A stretch of 64,000 bases of DNA from Dendrocalamus latiflorus. Taxonomy: Eukaryota; Streptophyta; Magnoliopsida; Poales; Poaceae. Shown here in pieces: positions 21,581-31,613 of this stretch. Position numbers and translations under genes: made by a program. The first letter of the stretch is position 1. Each line of letters starts with the position of its first letter. The stretch covers positions 28,353,656 through 28,417,655 of the forward strand of contig CM029619.1 of NCBI GenBank assembly GCA_017311315.1. The letters run 5' to 3'. A model generated the notes under the pieces. That model did no database searches, was not told the DNA's origin, and worked only from the letters and a program-made list of their open reading frames with translations.

Positions 21581-23870
21581 ATGGCGAGGTACCAGCTGTT
21601 GGATGAGTTCTACGAGAGAGAGCACCACGCAGGCTCACGGAGGACGGCCGGGTACATGTGTTATCGAAATGTATTTTTCTCGTGTTACATGTGTTTTCAT
21701 CACGCAGCTAAGTTTTGAAGCATTTTGCAGGATATTTGCATACTTCATCCTTGAACCCATGATGGGTTCCACTTGATGGTCTACGACAACTGCTACACTC
21801 CATTGCTTCACCGTGTTGGCCTTCACACGGTCGCTAACCTACTGCGCCAGGGCATGCCGGTCTTCAACCCCGCAGCTTTGACCGCACTTGTCGACAGGTG
21901 CATTTTCTCTATCGGGTATGTTTGTTTTCGTTTCTATACTCTTACGTACGTAACTAATTCTTTTCTCCATGTACTATTACCAGGTGGAGGCCAGAGACTC
22001 ACACGTTCCACCTTCCCTGTGGGGAGATGACCGTCACGCTGCAGGACGTGGCGATGATACTTGGACTTCCCATAAGGGGACAACCGGTGGTCGGCCCGGC
22101 GGTGTCTGAGGGTTGGAGGGCACGTGTGGAGGCCTTCCTGGGCACGCCATTGCCTCCTATCCCAGAGAATGCCAGGCGAGGCCGTGCCTCGGGGGTCCAT
22201 ATTAGCAGGTTGCGGGCTACATTTGGTACATGCCCTGAGGACGCGGACGACGCCACGGTGAACTACCATTGCCGAGCTTGGGTCCTCCACATGTTTGGGG
22301 CCGTGCTTTTCTCGGACGCCACGGGGGACGCTGCTTCGTGGATGTACATCCACTGCCTCTAGGACTGGGCTGACGTTGGACAGTTCAGCTGGGGCTCGTG
22401 CGGTCCTCTTGTTCCTCTACTGCTAGCTGTGCGAGGCCTGCAGACGTAGGGCGGCCACGTCGATGCTCGGTGGCTGCGTCTTCCTCCTGCAGGTGTAGAT
22501 GTGGTCACACATTCCTATGTGGCGTCCTCGAGTGTTCCAAGCGCAGCCTTGGCATCCACAAGGTGTGGACGACCTCGGCCCTACTGTGGCGTACCTGTGG
22601 GATAGCGTCTTAGTCCCGTTCGCGACCACTCGGCGAGCGTACATGGATTACAGCAACGAGTTGGACACCTTGTCTCCCACGATGGTAATGCATTTATTTT
22701 TCCTACAGTTCTTGGTTTTTGTACATGGCTAATCGTGTGTTTGCCCGTGTGTTTGCTTTCTAGGTCTTGTGGCAGCCTTACTTAGAGGCACAGGTTCCAG
22801 ATCTACCGCTAAGCACCATGTGCCACGTGGACTATCATATTTGGAGGATGAGGTGTCCATTGATTTGCTTCTACACCGTGGAGATTCACCTCCCCCACAG
22901 AGTCGCGCGCGCTAGTTTGGCCTCGTGCAGTTCTACCCCCTGAGGATGTGTCGACTTCTGTTGATTTTGCACCGGTAAGTTACAATTTTTGTTTCATTTA
23001 GAATTCTATTGGTTCTTACTCTAACACATATTGTTAACATCTGCTATATGTACAGGTTCGACAGGGTCCGCCAACGAAAGGTGACAGACTACGCTCATCA
23101 CCACCGAGACTACGTCCAGTGGTGGAGGAGGATGGAGGACAACTGCGAGCGGGACAATACCCCCCACACCAACGCTAGCTTCAGGGATTACTTGTTCAGG
23201 TACCACACTGCCACCCGCTACAAGCTGAGGCAGCAGTGGATCGATGTCGACTACGCAGACTTCACTTCGCCCGAGGATGAGCACACTGCGTACGACAGGC
23301 GTGCAAGGGAGGGCACAGTGGTCGAGGTTGTTCCGATTCTCGATCGAGTGGTACGGAAAGCTTGATATTTGCAATACTTTGGTTCAATATGTTTATCTCG
23401 CACTTACTTATGTTTCCTTATTTCTTTAGGGGACTTCTCTCCGAACCTCGATGCATGAGATTGATGAGGCTCTCAGCTACCCAGTTGGCAGCCTGGACAG
23501 CGAGAGCCGCCTGAGCGACTTCCTGAAGGTATGAAGATAATTCGTTAAGTTAGATCCATTTAGCATGTATACTATTATGACATATCATTACTTGTAGAGA
23601 CTTAGACGTCGCATCAGTTGGGTGGCAGGTCGTTGTGGTTACCGCGCACGCTCGGACGTGATCATACCGGTGGCCTCCCAGCGCTCGGGTGCCTCAACCG
23701 CTGCAGCCTCGTCATCACATGTCGGCAGGCGCTAGTCCACGAGGAGCTCGTCACGCACCATCTACTCAGGCTTCACAGCGGCCTCGTCATTCGGCCCATC
23801 CCCCGAGCACGTATACTCTAGGGACTGATGCTCTGGCCAAGGGCAAGGGAAGGGCCAAGAGGCTGTGAGA
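21581..23870 (+). pseudogene. Plant mobile domain (PMD, MAIN-like/aminotransferase-like) protein, decayed
   Basis: PMD proteins (Pfam PF10536; the MAIN/MAIL group in Arabidopsis) are plant proteins often found in transposons. Exon-like pieces on the plus strand: 21581-~21652 (MARYQLLDEFYEREHHAG); 21731-21897 (YDNCYTPLLHRVGLHTVANL); 21984-22700 (WRPETHTFHLPCGEMTVTLQ, DVAMILGLPIRGQP, YHCRAWVLHMFGAVLF, later GPTVAYLWDSVLVPFA); 22765-22977 (LWQPYLEAQVPDLPLSTM); and 23056-23360 (RQRKVTDYAHHHRDYVQWW). Several joints have GT and AG. Damage: a TGA before THDGFHL (~21751), a TAG at 22360-22362 within IHCL/DWADVGQFSWG, and a frameshift near 22400. This is a pseudogene in its present form. It fills most of the element between the TIRs, so it is the element's cargo or its own gene. 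Confidence 0.8.
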
Positions 23871-24361
23871 CTGACTATTTTGTGCGCTGAGACTTGTTAT
23901 GTGATGTTTTGAGACTTATTAATAGTTATGTATGTTGTTATTTAGTTATGTGATGTTGTTTTATATGTGAATGTATGTGTATGTGTGTATGTGCATGTGT
24001 TTTGCAGAGAAAACAGCAAACTTCGCTGTTTTTTCTGCAGGTTTAGGTAGCACAGCGCCAAAGAGCTTGGCGGCGAGGCATTGAACTACGGCGCCAGGCC
24101 CTTTGGCGCCTCTTACAGCGCCAAAGACTCCGGCGCCGTAGTTCAACGCCTCAGCGCCAGGCTCTTTGGCGTCATTCTATTTACATACGACGCTAGGGTG
24201 TTTGGCGCCGTGATAGCTGAACTTGCATTAAAACTGTAAGTTAGGCCAGTTTGTTTTATTCCATTTGCGCAAACAATATTAATTGACATTCCACCAAATG
24301 AATAAGCACAACACATAGCATTACGACCCAATACAAACTTACATACATAGCATTCGCGCCT

Positions 24362-24679
24362 GTCTGTGTTCGCTCGGGCTGAAGAGAGGAGTGAGGGGTG
24401 GGGGGCGGGGTGCTGTGCTCGGGCTTAAGTCCCAGAGCACGGCGCCACGTCCATCGGCGCCGTTGTTACATATCACGGCGCCATGGGCTTTGGAGCCGTG
24501 TTATGCCACCGTGGCTCCTACGTGTCAACGTCTGGCGCCAAAGTATATGGCGCCGTGCTATGGACCCTGGGCGCCATATCCTTTGTCGCCGTGCTAAGGG
24601 TCAATTTTTGCAAATCTTTTGTTTAGAGGTCCATATGTAAAAATCTTTCAAATTTTAGGCTAAAAAGCAAAAATTTTAC
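24362..24679 (-). repeat. Right long TIR of the PMD-carrying element
   Basis: Reverse-complement counterpart of 20635-20950. It ends ...aaaaattttac next to the target duplication. Just inside the element (24050-24215) a palindromic cluster of GGCGCC motifs is found. Confidence 0.8.
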
Positions 24680-25035
24680 AAGTCGAGGTTGGAGATGTAG
24701 AGCTTTGTGCCCGTCTCGATGGCCCCTCCGCGAACACTAGCCATGGCCGTCAGCTGTCCATACGCCGGCGGCGCCTGTGCTCGTCCCCGGCAATGAAAAA
24801 GAAAAGGCACATATTAGAAGGAGAAGATGATAGGACACCACCCCAAGACCTAGGTCTAGATTGGCGAGGAACCTGAAATTAGTAGGAGGAGGAGGAAGAG
24901 GATCAGACCTGGAGCCGGAAGTTGAGTTGGTGGTAGGGGGCGGCGGCCTGTCGCTGTGGGGCCTCCGGATCCCGAGCCTGGGTTGCGGCGGTGCAGGGGC
25001 TTGTTGTTGGCGATGAGGTCCAGGGAGTCCGCCAT

Positions 25036-25286
25036 CCTCAGAACCCCCACGGCGGCGGGCGGAGATGAAGAAGGGAAGGGAAAGGAGTGGAGACGAGGGA
25101 GGGCACAACAACATGACATATGGATTACTGAGCACTCGTCACTTTCTTTCTTTTCCGTGTCGTCGTCTTCTTCCAAGGAAAAGGGATTACTTACTTCGCC
25201 ATTGCCACCCCAAGTCCAAGTTTTTTCTAGTGGCATATTGGATTGGAATTCTCCTCATCAATCGAAGAGAAGAAACCAGGAGGAGG
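25036..25286. promoter_or_regulatory. Shared upstream region of the divergent ALY and ATG8i genes
   Basis: The two start codons (25035 minus, 25287 plus) point away from each other with only 251 bp between them. This short region must hold both 5' UTRs and core promoters. It is purine-rich on the plus strand close to ALY and pyrimidine-rich at about 25140-25175 (ctttctttcttttccgtgtc). I see no clear TATA box. Shared control is an inference from distance only. Confidence 0.5.
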
Positions 25287-27742
25287 ATGAAACCCTTCAA
25301 GAATGAATTTCCCTTGGGTTACTAGCTCCTTCCTTCCAGTTCCAGATCTCTTAATTCTAGTTGGATTCTTAACTCTTTTCTTTTCGGAGAAAATTGATCA
25401 TTTGCCACTTTGAAGAGTGGGCTTCGCAAAATTACCACTTTCAAAATTGGCTTTGCAAAAATGCTATAGTACATTACCTCTTGATTACCATGTCATTTGA
25501 GCCATTTAACTCATTTAATATTTTTTTTCTAATTTCAGGGGCTGGAAAAGACTTTTCTACCCTTGCTAAGTTTTGAAAAAGATCTTTTCACCACCTTTAT
25601 GGCCTAAGGCTACAAATAAACGGGACAGCTTAGAAGAGAGTTTTCACAGGGCATTCTCATCTGTGTCGCTGTCAGAAACCTACATGTTAAAACAGTAGAA
25701 GTCAATGTAACAGATAGACATAACATTTCTCCTGATGGACGTAATGGAAGTTACGGAATGGAACCTTCCTGAGTCACGGGAGCTCCAAAGCCAAATGAAG
25801 ATCATGCGCAGGAGCTACAGGAGCCAACAGAAGAGCTGGGTCCAAGATGTTTTAGTGTCTCCTCAGATCGATCTCGCAACATAGTTTATTTTCCTCAAGT
25901 AAACCAAAGCATCATTTTTGCAATATGTGAATAAAAATATCTGAAAAATGATATTTTGTATGTACTCAACCATAGATATGGACATCGATTCTGGAAGTGG
26001 TGTGATCTGGAAGTGGAAAGAAAAGGTCAATTTGGCAGGGATATCAATTCTTATGCGTACTAACTAAGAAGAGCTGGCATTACAAGATTGGAAATTATTT
26101 AAACTTAGCAAGGGTAGAAAGGTTTTTTCCAGCCCCTGAAATTAGAAAAAAATATTAAATGAGTTAAATGACTCAAATGGCATGATAATCAAGAAGTAAA
26201 TGTACTGCATGGCATTTTTGCAAAGCCAATTTTGAAAGTGGCAATTTTACGAAACCCACTTTTCAAAGTGGCAAATGATCAATTTTCTCTTTCTTTTCGG
26301 TGCTCACCTCATCTCATCTATGAACGGCTGTGCTTATGTGCAGATGAGAGGCTCAAGGAATCGGCCGCCATGATCGCCAACTACCCCGGCAGGATCCCCG
26401 TATGTCATCCCAACTACGGCACTTCTTCTCTTCCCCCCTCCCTTTTGCCTGCCTGCTCTTCAAATCAAAGGGAAAAGGAAAGAAATATGCGAATCTATTC
26501 GTGTCTATTCTTGTACACAGTGACTGTGTGGTTGTGGTTGGGTCTCAACGATTTTCAGAAGAAGAAAAAAACAGGAAAAGATTACTAGCAATTCAGCTTT
26601 TAACGATGTATTCACCTGTGCTTGATTTGTTGTTGGATGCGGTCAAACTTTCATATGCACTCCAAGAAAGATGTGATTGTGCTTCAAAAACAAATAATTA
26701 TATGGCTGAAGTGAAGATGTTATTATTATTCATTAAAGTTTCCTTCGACCTACGGAATAAACTTGACCAACTGTATTGATAGCTGAACAAACAGACGACG
26801 CAGAAATAATTTTTGTTCCAGTGATTGCCCATTGTGTCACAAGAGTCCTTGTGCGTATGGCCGTTTCATCATGTCAAGACATCCAAGGGGTTTGGTCAAT
26901 ATTTTGAAGCTCTTGGTGAGGGGATGGAGTGCTGCTTTACTGTTTCCATTTTGATTTATCTAGCAGGTAGGGTGTGATCATTATTTGCCATTGTACAAGA
27001 ATAGACAGTCTGGTGCAGATTGAATCAGGGTTCAGGCTCAAGTCATAAAGAGCAATGTTAGGGTGCATGTGTGAATCTCAAGTAACTAATTGACAGTGTC
27101 TGGTGCTTTTTTTTTATTTGCTGCGTGATCACATCAGTCGTCTCTGTTATTTCGAATCAATTTTTGTGAATACTGAAAAGACCTTACAGAGATGAATATT
27201 GAAAACTAAAACAAAATCACAATTTGTAAACTAAACCATTGAGTCATTCAACTCTGCAGAAATTTACTGAAACTGACAAGATATGAGGCTAAATTACCAC
27301 CTACTCTTTATTCTGCCTGCGTTTCTGCTTTGCCCTTAATCGAAGGTCTCTGTTTGTGTATCTCTTGCTTGAACATTATGCACATATGCTAGTATCTATA
27401 TTTGCAGGTCATTGTTGAATGGTTTTCGAGGAGTAATCTTCCAGAAATGGAGAAGAGGAAGTAGGTAGCAAGTTTTATGCGTAGCTAGGAACGACTCTGT
27501 GCCCACTATGAGAGATGGATTTGTTTCACTGATTCTGTGCTGCTGCGTGCCTGATGTTTCTAGAAGTTGATTTATCATGTATCTTTATGGAAGCCTGAAA
27601 CTAGAACTACACTGTCATTGCAGGTACCTGGTTCCCTGTGACATGCCGGTTGGGCAGTTCATTTTCATGTTACGTTGCAGGTTACATCTGTCTCCAGGAA
27701 CAGCGCTATTTGTGTTTGTCAACAACACTTTGCCCCAGGCCG
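25287..27742 (+). pseudogene. ATG8i-like: ATG8i-like ubiquitin-fold autophagy protein, last exon not present
   Basis: ATG8 proteins are conjugated to phosphatidylethanolamine on autophagosome membranes through a C-terminal glycine. Exons: 25287-25317 (MKPFKNEFPL + first base of D), 26344-26399 (DERLKESAAMIANYPGRIP), 27408-27460 (VIVEWFSRSNLPEMEKRK), 27624-27742 (YLVPCDMPVGQFIF ... RLHLSPGTALFVFVNNTLPQ). All phases join exactly, with GT/AG borders (gtgcag, tttgcag, attgcag acceptors). The MKxF start followed by a DERL motif is the plant ATG8i type. About 85 of the usual ~117-120 residues are encoded. A donor GTGAGC follows exon 4, but no exon encoding the rest (YES.KD.DGF...G) is seen before 28938 or after 49130. 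Intron 1 contains a MITE. It is truncated unless the exon is misassembled or outside the window. Confidence 0.88.
25388..26288. mobile_element. Mutator-type MITE with ~190-bp TIRs in ATG8i intron 1
   Basis: Left agaaaattgatcatttgcca is mirrored by the right end tggcaaatgatcaattttct. The inverted match continues over about 190 bp (25388-25575 against ~26095-26288), including ttcaggggctggaaaagac against ccagcccctgaaattag. Direct repeats tttcttttcgg flank it at 25377-25387 and 26290-26300. That is 11 bp, within the 9-11 bp range of Mutator-like TSDs. The ~520-bp centre has no recognisable gene; it may be captured host sequence. Confidence 0.82.
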
Positions 27743-28933
27743 GTGAGCTTGTTGGTCTTCTTGAATTCATATATATATTTGTATGTTGTTCCTTAATTCC
27801 CTGCTGAAGCTTTAGAAATTTTGTCCCTCCGTTGCGACCTGTCTGTTCTGCTCTGTTTGGCGTTCTCCAAGTTTGTTCTTCGGTATGTACTAACCCGATG
27901 GGGAGTGTGTATAAGTCGATCGATCGGTGGCCATGCAGGCAGAAACATCAGTTGAACACTGCTAGCTAGTCGCTTTTAATTTCCTGCTGTACATAAATAA
28001 CTAAATTCTTAGCAATATCTAGAGACAATCTATTTTGAGTGATGCATATACATTGTAAATAGCTGTCATATGAAATAATCTGGAACGATCCATATGTATT
28101 GTGTTGGTAGAAATAATTGAGATGATATGGATGCACCAGAGGTGAGATTAATAGCACTAATCGCGGTTAGTGGGGATCACTTGTAGATATGTAGGTTTCA
28201 TGGGATCTGCAGGGTTCAACACTCGCCCAAATGCTTAAAACAATAGAGACGATGTGGTTGAACTAGAGAAGAGGAAATTAGCATTGATTAGAGCTAGCAA
28301 GTCATGTTTAATTGAGTAGGCAGTCTCGAAATTATAATGTTAGTAGGCACTCTGGCGTGAAAACTGACGCACACGGTGCATGCGACTCGTTAGCGCATCT
28401 GTATATTATATTATATTATATTATATAAAAGTTAAGTACTATTCAGTGGCTACGCGTAGAATGTGCACATAATTCTGACTGACCAAACTAGCCAATCACC
28501 CCACCATTCCACCCCACGGACGATTACTAGCAAAGTGCTAGCGTTTCTTAATTATGGTAACATTACTATCATATGCATATCAAGTTATCATTTGTAATTC
28601 AAGAAGTTACTTACAGTACTTACGTTCGTTAGACCGACGCCCCCCTTCGCAAGCGGTATCACATGCCGTTTTTACTGGGATTTAGCAGGGTTGTTATTAT
28701 AGAAAAGTTATTATCTCTTAAATATAAGTTATCATTTATAATTCATTAAGTTACTTAAGTTACTTTTTTATGTACAGAAAGTTATCATCTATAATTCACA
28801 AAGTTACAGTTCTCACATGACAATTTTCGGCATATCAGAATGTAACCTTCGTATTGTAATACTACGAAAAATTACTACTTCCTGAATATAAAGTTATCAT
28901 TTATATTTCGTCAAGTTAATTACATTTGCAAAG
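27743..28933. other. AT-rich non-coding stretch with a dispersed ~29-bp motif
   Basis: No gene seen. Variants of a motif built on 'gttatcatttataattca...aagttac' occur at about 28582-28610, 28726-28754, 28778-28806 and 28891-28919. A further copy at 49145-49172 lies beyond the retrotransposon that splits this region. A short (atatt)n tract lies near 28404-28424. Confidence 0.5.
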
Positions 28934-28938
28934 GTAAC

Positions 28939-29187
28939 TGTTGTGGTTACAGACCAAACAGAGAGAGTGTGTAGTGGTGGAGAGTTTAGCAAATGAATGG
29001 CTTAGGCCTCTTTCCTCATGGCCTATGTCTTATATATCTACATCCACATGGGGAGTGCCTTTACAATTATACCCTTACACATGAGTCCTCCCCTCAGGGG
29101 TACCTATGTCACTATACAAGTCTCATTCTGGGCCTTACACTCCCTTAACAGGCCTGCTGGGCTTAGGTGGGGGCCACCCCTACAACA
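28939..29187 (-). repeat. 3' LTR of the non-autonomous Tat-like element
   Basis: Begins tgttgtggttacagaccaaa and ends acccctacaaca on the plus strand; read on its own strand it runs TG...CA. It matches 48878-49125 nearly base for base. It is preceded by TSD GTAAC. Confidence 0.9.
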
Positions 29188-29861
29188 TGAGCCTCTCATG
29201 GTGAAGGGCTTCACGGGCCGAAGCCATGTTGCCGAGCCCTTTGGCCCCCTCCGTCCCTGCGGCCGGTGAGCTTTTTCAACGTTCGAAGTGCAGTGTTCGC
29301 CTTATTGCGAAGGCGTGACGCCGGGCGGCTTGTCGAAGGCTTCGTCACCCACCGAGTCCTGCCGTGGCGGGGTCGAGTCCGTCGTCCGGAGTGGAGATGT
29401 TGGCGGAGTCAAATGCGTCGGCATAGGAGGCAGAGCGGGTCGTAAGCCATCGCGCGCGCGCACGTTTTCGGCGTCGAGTACCCTTGACGACAAGCGACTG
29501 CCAGCCTACCCCGCGGGGCTTGGTTGGCGCGACGCGAGACTTGAGGGGGGCGCGGTGATGCCATGTGGTGACGTTCCTTCTCCCGGCACGGATCTTGGAG
29601 CATCGTGACGGTACGATGTTGCAACGTTGGACTGTCGCTGGTTGGACTTCCGCCGGCTGGACTTCTGCCGGTTGGACTTTTGTCGGATGGACTTCCGCCG
29701 GTTGGACCTCCGCCGACTGGACTTCTGCCGGTTGGACTTTCGCGGGATGGACTTCCGCCGGTTGGACTTTCCCGTTGATGGGATATATATATATAGCGGG
29801 CTGGTGTAATCTTGTACCTGCATTGTGCGTGCGGATAGGTGCTGCTCCCCTAAAATGGGCC
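29188..29861 (-). other. 3' untranslated end of the Tat-like element with a 15-bp minisatellite
   Basis: No coding sequence of known type. It contains ten tandem 15-bp units at 29626-29775 built on gttggacttccgccg. Because 15 is a multiple of three, every frame gives a five-residue repeat, so the plus-strand open frames here are artefacts. Confidence 0.75.
29626..29775. repeat. 15-bp minisatellite, 10 units
   Basis: Consensus gttggacttccgccg. Units vary mainly in the last six bases (tctgccg, ttcgcgg, cctccgccg) and in g(t/c/a)tggac. It lies between the 3' LTR and the inverted inner element. Confidence 0.92.
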
Positions 29862-30103
29862 TGTTGTAGGGGTGGCCCCCACCTAAACCCAGTAGGCCTA
29901 GTAGGAGGTTACAAGGCTCAGAATAGGCCATGTGTAATGACATAGATGCCCCTGTGGGGGATGATCAACTATAAGGGTATAATTGTAAAAGCACTCCCCA
30001 TGTATATATGTGGAATACAGGCCATGGGGAACACCCAAGCCATTACTCATCTCCCTCACTCTCCACTACCATCTCTCTCTCTGTTTGGTCTGTAGCCACA
30101 ACA
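29862..30103 (+). repeat. 5' LTR of the inner gag-pol element
   Basis: Starts TGTTGTAGGGGTGGCC and ends GTAGCCACAACA, followed at once by the PBS. It carries the same blocks as the outer LTRs (gggtataattgtaaaagcac, ctctgtttggtctgtagcc). Confidence 0.9.
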
Positions 30104-30123
30104 GTTGGCGCCGTCCGTGGGGA
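30104..30123 (+). other. Primer-binding site of the inner element
   Basis: TTGGCGCCGTCCGTGGGGA directly after the LTR. The TGGCGCCG core is shared with the outer element (antisense, 48859-48877). Confidence 0.8.
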
Positions 30124-30155
30124 GGGACAGGAATAAGCCTAAAGTTCGAAAGAGG

Positions 30156-31613
30156 ATGGCACCGGAAAAGGCTTCGTCGACGGCGGCGAAGGGAAAGAAG
30201 ACGGCCGGGGCGGGGCGTCGCGTGAGCTCTAGGGCTTCGGCGTCGGCTGTCGCGGGCGCGGGTGGCGGCGTGGTCGCAGCAGTCAAGGATGTCGACGCCC
30301 GCGCTGCGACGACCAACCCCGCCGTCGGCGCCGCGACGACCGACGTCGCCGTCGGCGCCGCGACGACCGACGCCGCCGTCGGCACCGCGATGACCGTATC
30401 CGCGCCGACCCACCCGCGGGGCGCATCGGTGGCCCAGCCTGCGCCGGCAGTAGAAAGCGCGCTACTGGCGGCCCTCAACGCGTTCCAGCGAGAGCTAGGG
30501 GACCTTCACGGGGCTGTCCGTGACATGCAAAAGGCTCGAAGCCAGCAGGCCGCGCCAGTGGCCACGCCGGAGCCCGCGCTGGAAAGGGCGGACAGCCGCG
30601 ACGCCCCCACGCCCAGCCGCGCGCCGCTGCGACGCATCGATCCAGAGTCCCCGCTTTCGGCGGGGCTGCAGCAGGTGGCGTGGCCCAAAGACTTCAAGTT
30701 CCCCAGTGTCATTGAGCCATACAAAGGTGATACGGATCCCCGCGAGTTTGTGCGCGTGTACGAAACCGCGATCGAGGCCGCGGGCGGAGATGACGCCACA
30801 AAGGCGAAAGGCCTCCCCCTCGCGCTGCAAGGAGTGGCACTTTCTTGGTTTTTTACCATAGAGCCAAACTCCATCTATGCGTGGGAGCAGCTCCGCCATC
30901 GCCTTCACAACACCTTCCAGGGAAGCTATGTTGAGCGAGTCGACGCGGGCCAGCTCTTCGCCGTGAGGCAAAAACCCTCGGAAAAGCTCTGGGACTACTT
31001 CAAGCGTTTCGCGAAGATACGCTGCCAGATCAAGGATGTTAATGAGACAACCGTCATTAACGCGGCCATACAGGGTCTTCGTCCGGGCTCCTTGGCCGAA
31101 TACAACGCACGTAAGCCTATCAAGACGGTCGCCGGGCTCTTCGACAAGATGGAGGGGTATGCGCGGGCTGAGGAAGATGCGCGGAGACGTAGCGCTTCCA
31201 CCCTCGATCCTGCTCAAGCGACGAGCTCGACATACGACGAGGGGGTGGGCGACGACCCCTCGAAGCAGGCCCGCAGTCGACAGCCCCGGGAGGACCCCCC
31301 TGGGAGCAACAGCACCGGGGAGCCGGAAGGCTCTCCAAAGAGCAGACGCAAGCCCCGGCGTCACCAGCGCAGACCACAAAAGGCTCGCCATACCTTCGTC
31401 ATCGAGAATGCCCTTCGAGGACGCGAAGGCGAACTCGGCCGCGATGAGCGACCCCGGGCGGAGCAAGAGCAATGGCCGCACCTCGGGACTCGCCCCTTCG
31501 GCTCCCTGCCGAGGTCCAGGAGCGGCATCCGAGGGGCAGCCCCTCTCAAGCTTCAGCCAGGGAGGACGCACTGTGCCGCGCCGTCAACGTCATCACCGGA
31601 GGCTCCTTATTAG
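30156..31613 (+). CDS. gag: gag polyprotein of the inner Tat-like element
   Basis: A long uninterrupted frame starts at ATG 30156 (MAPEKASSTAAKGKK), chosen because the outer element's gag starts the same way (MAPKKASPSAAKKKK). The N-terminal third is A/P/T-rich and low in complexity. The retrotransposon gag domain (about residues 185-350) reads SPLSAGLQQVAWPKDFKFPS, EFVRVYETAIEAAGGDD, KGLPLALQGVALSWFFTI and VNETTVINAAIQGLRPGSL. The C-terminal part is basic (KSRRKPRRHQRRPQKARHTF). I see no CCHC zinc knuckle. It forms the particle that packages retrotransposon RNA. The frame runs past the presumed gag/protease border because the protease frame overlaps it from about 31470. Confidence 0.82.
   Translation: MAPEKASSTAAKGKKTAGAGRRVSSRASASAVAGAGGGVVAAVKDVDARAATTNPAVGAATTDVAVGAATTDAAVGTAMTVSAPTHPRGASVAQPAPAVESALLAALNAFQRELGDLHGAVRDMQKARSQQAAPVATPEPALERADSRDAPTPSRAPLRRIDPESPLSAGLQQVAWPKDFKFPSVIEPYKGDTDPREFVRVYETAIEAAGGDDATKAKGLPLALQGVALSWFFTIEPNSIYAWEQLRHRLHNTFQGSYVERVDAGQLFAVRQKPSEKLWDYFKRFAKIRCQIKDVNETTVINAAIQGLRPGSLAEYNARKPIKTVAGLFDKMEGYARAEEDARRRSASTLDPAQATSSTYDEGVGDDPSKQARSRQPREDPPGSNSTGEPEGSPKSRRKPRRHQRRPQKARHTFVIENALRGREGELGRDERPRAEQEQWPHLGTRPFGSLPRSRSGIRGAAPLKLQPGRTHCAAPSTSSPEAPY

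Larger units (their letters stand above)
20635..24679. mobile_element. Mutator-like TIR element (4.0 kb) carrying a plant-mobile-domain gene
   Basis: Left end gtaaaatttttgctttttag and right end (reverse complement) gtaaaatttttgctttttag are identical. The inverted match extends about 315 bp (20635-20950 against 24362-24679) with few differences in the outer 125 bp. It is flanked by agtcgagg on both sides (20627-20634 and 24681-24688). Extended to 9 bp these are tagtcgagg and aagtcgagg, 8 of 9 matching, which fits Mutator-like TSDs; a hAT-like 8-bp TSD is the alternative. The element sits inside exon 2 of the ALY/REF gene. No MuDR-type transposase is present, only a PMD gene (21581-23870). Confidence 0.85.
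10507..25035 (-). pseudogene. ALY/THO4: ALY/REF RNA-export adaptor (THO complex subunit 4), broken by a transposon in exon 2
   Basis: ALY/REF proteins couple mRNA processing to nuclear export as part of TREX. Exons on the minus strand: exon 1 25035-24909 (starts MADSLDLIANNKP); exon 2 ~24779-24681 continuing, after an inserted element, at 20634-20601; exon 3 11543-11475; exon 4 11361-11177; exon 5 10686-~10507. Together they give the RRM in order: GTKLYISNLD / YPVSNEDIK, ELFSEVGDLKRHSINHD, KGTAEVVFSRRSDALAAVKR, VQLDGKPMKIEVIGTNIEAP, then an RGG-rich tail (RGRGRGGRGRGRKG). Exon-exon phases fit, and GT...AG borders are visible (cag|gt at exon 1, aag|gt at exon 3, ttgcag acceptors). The last exon either stops at a TAG or ends at a donor-like ACAG|GTAGCT; I do not see the usual C-terminal helix ending in KYHAEAM. 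The exon-2 insertion inside YISNLD/Y destroys the RRM unless the element is excised. Confidence 0.87.

Noticed and set aside
29565..29945. Plus-strand protein with repeating GWTSA units
   Set aside because: A product of the 15-bp minisatellite; all three frames repeat, so it carries no coding evidence.
30495..31571. 358-residue open frame on the minus strand
   Set aside because: Shadow of the gag frame, which has clear gag motifs on the plus strand.
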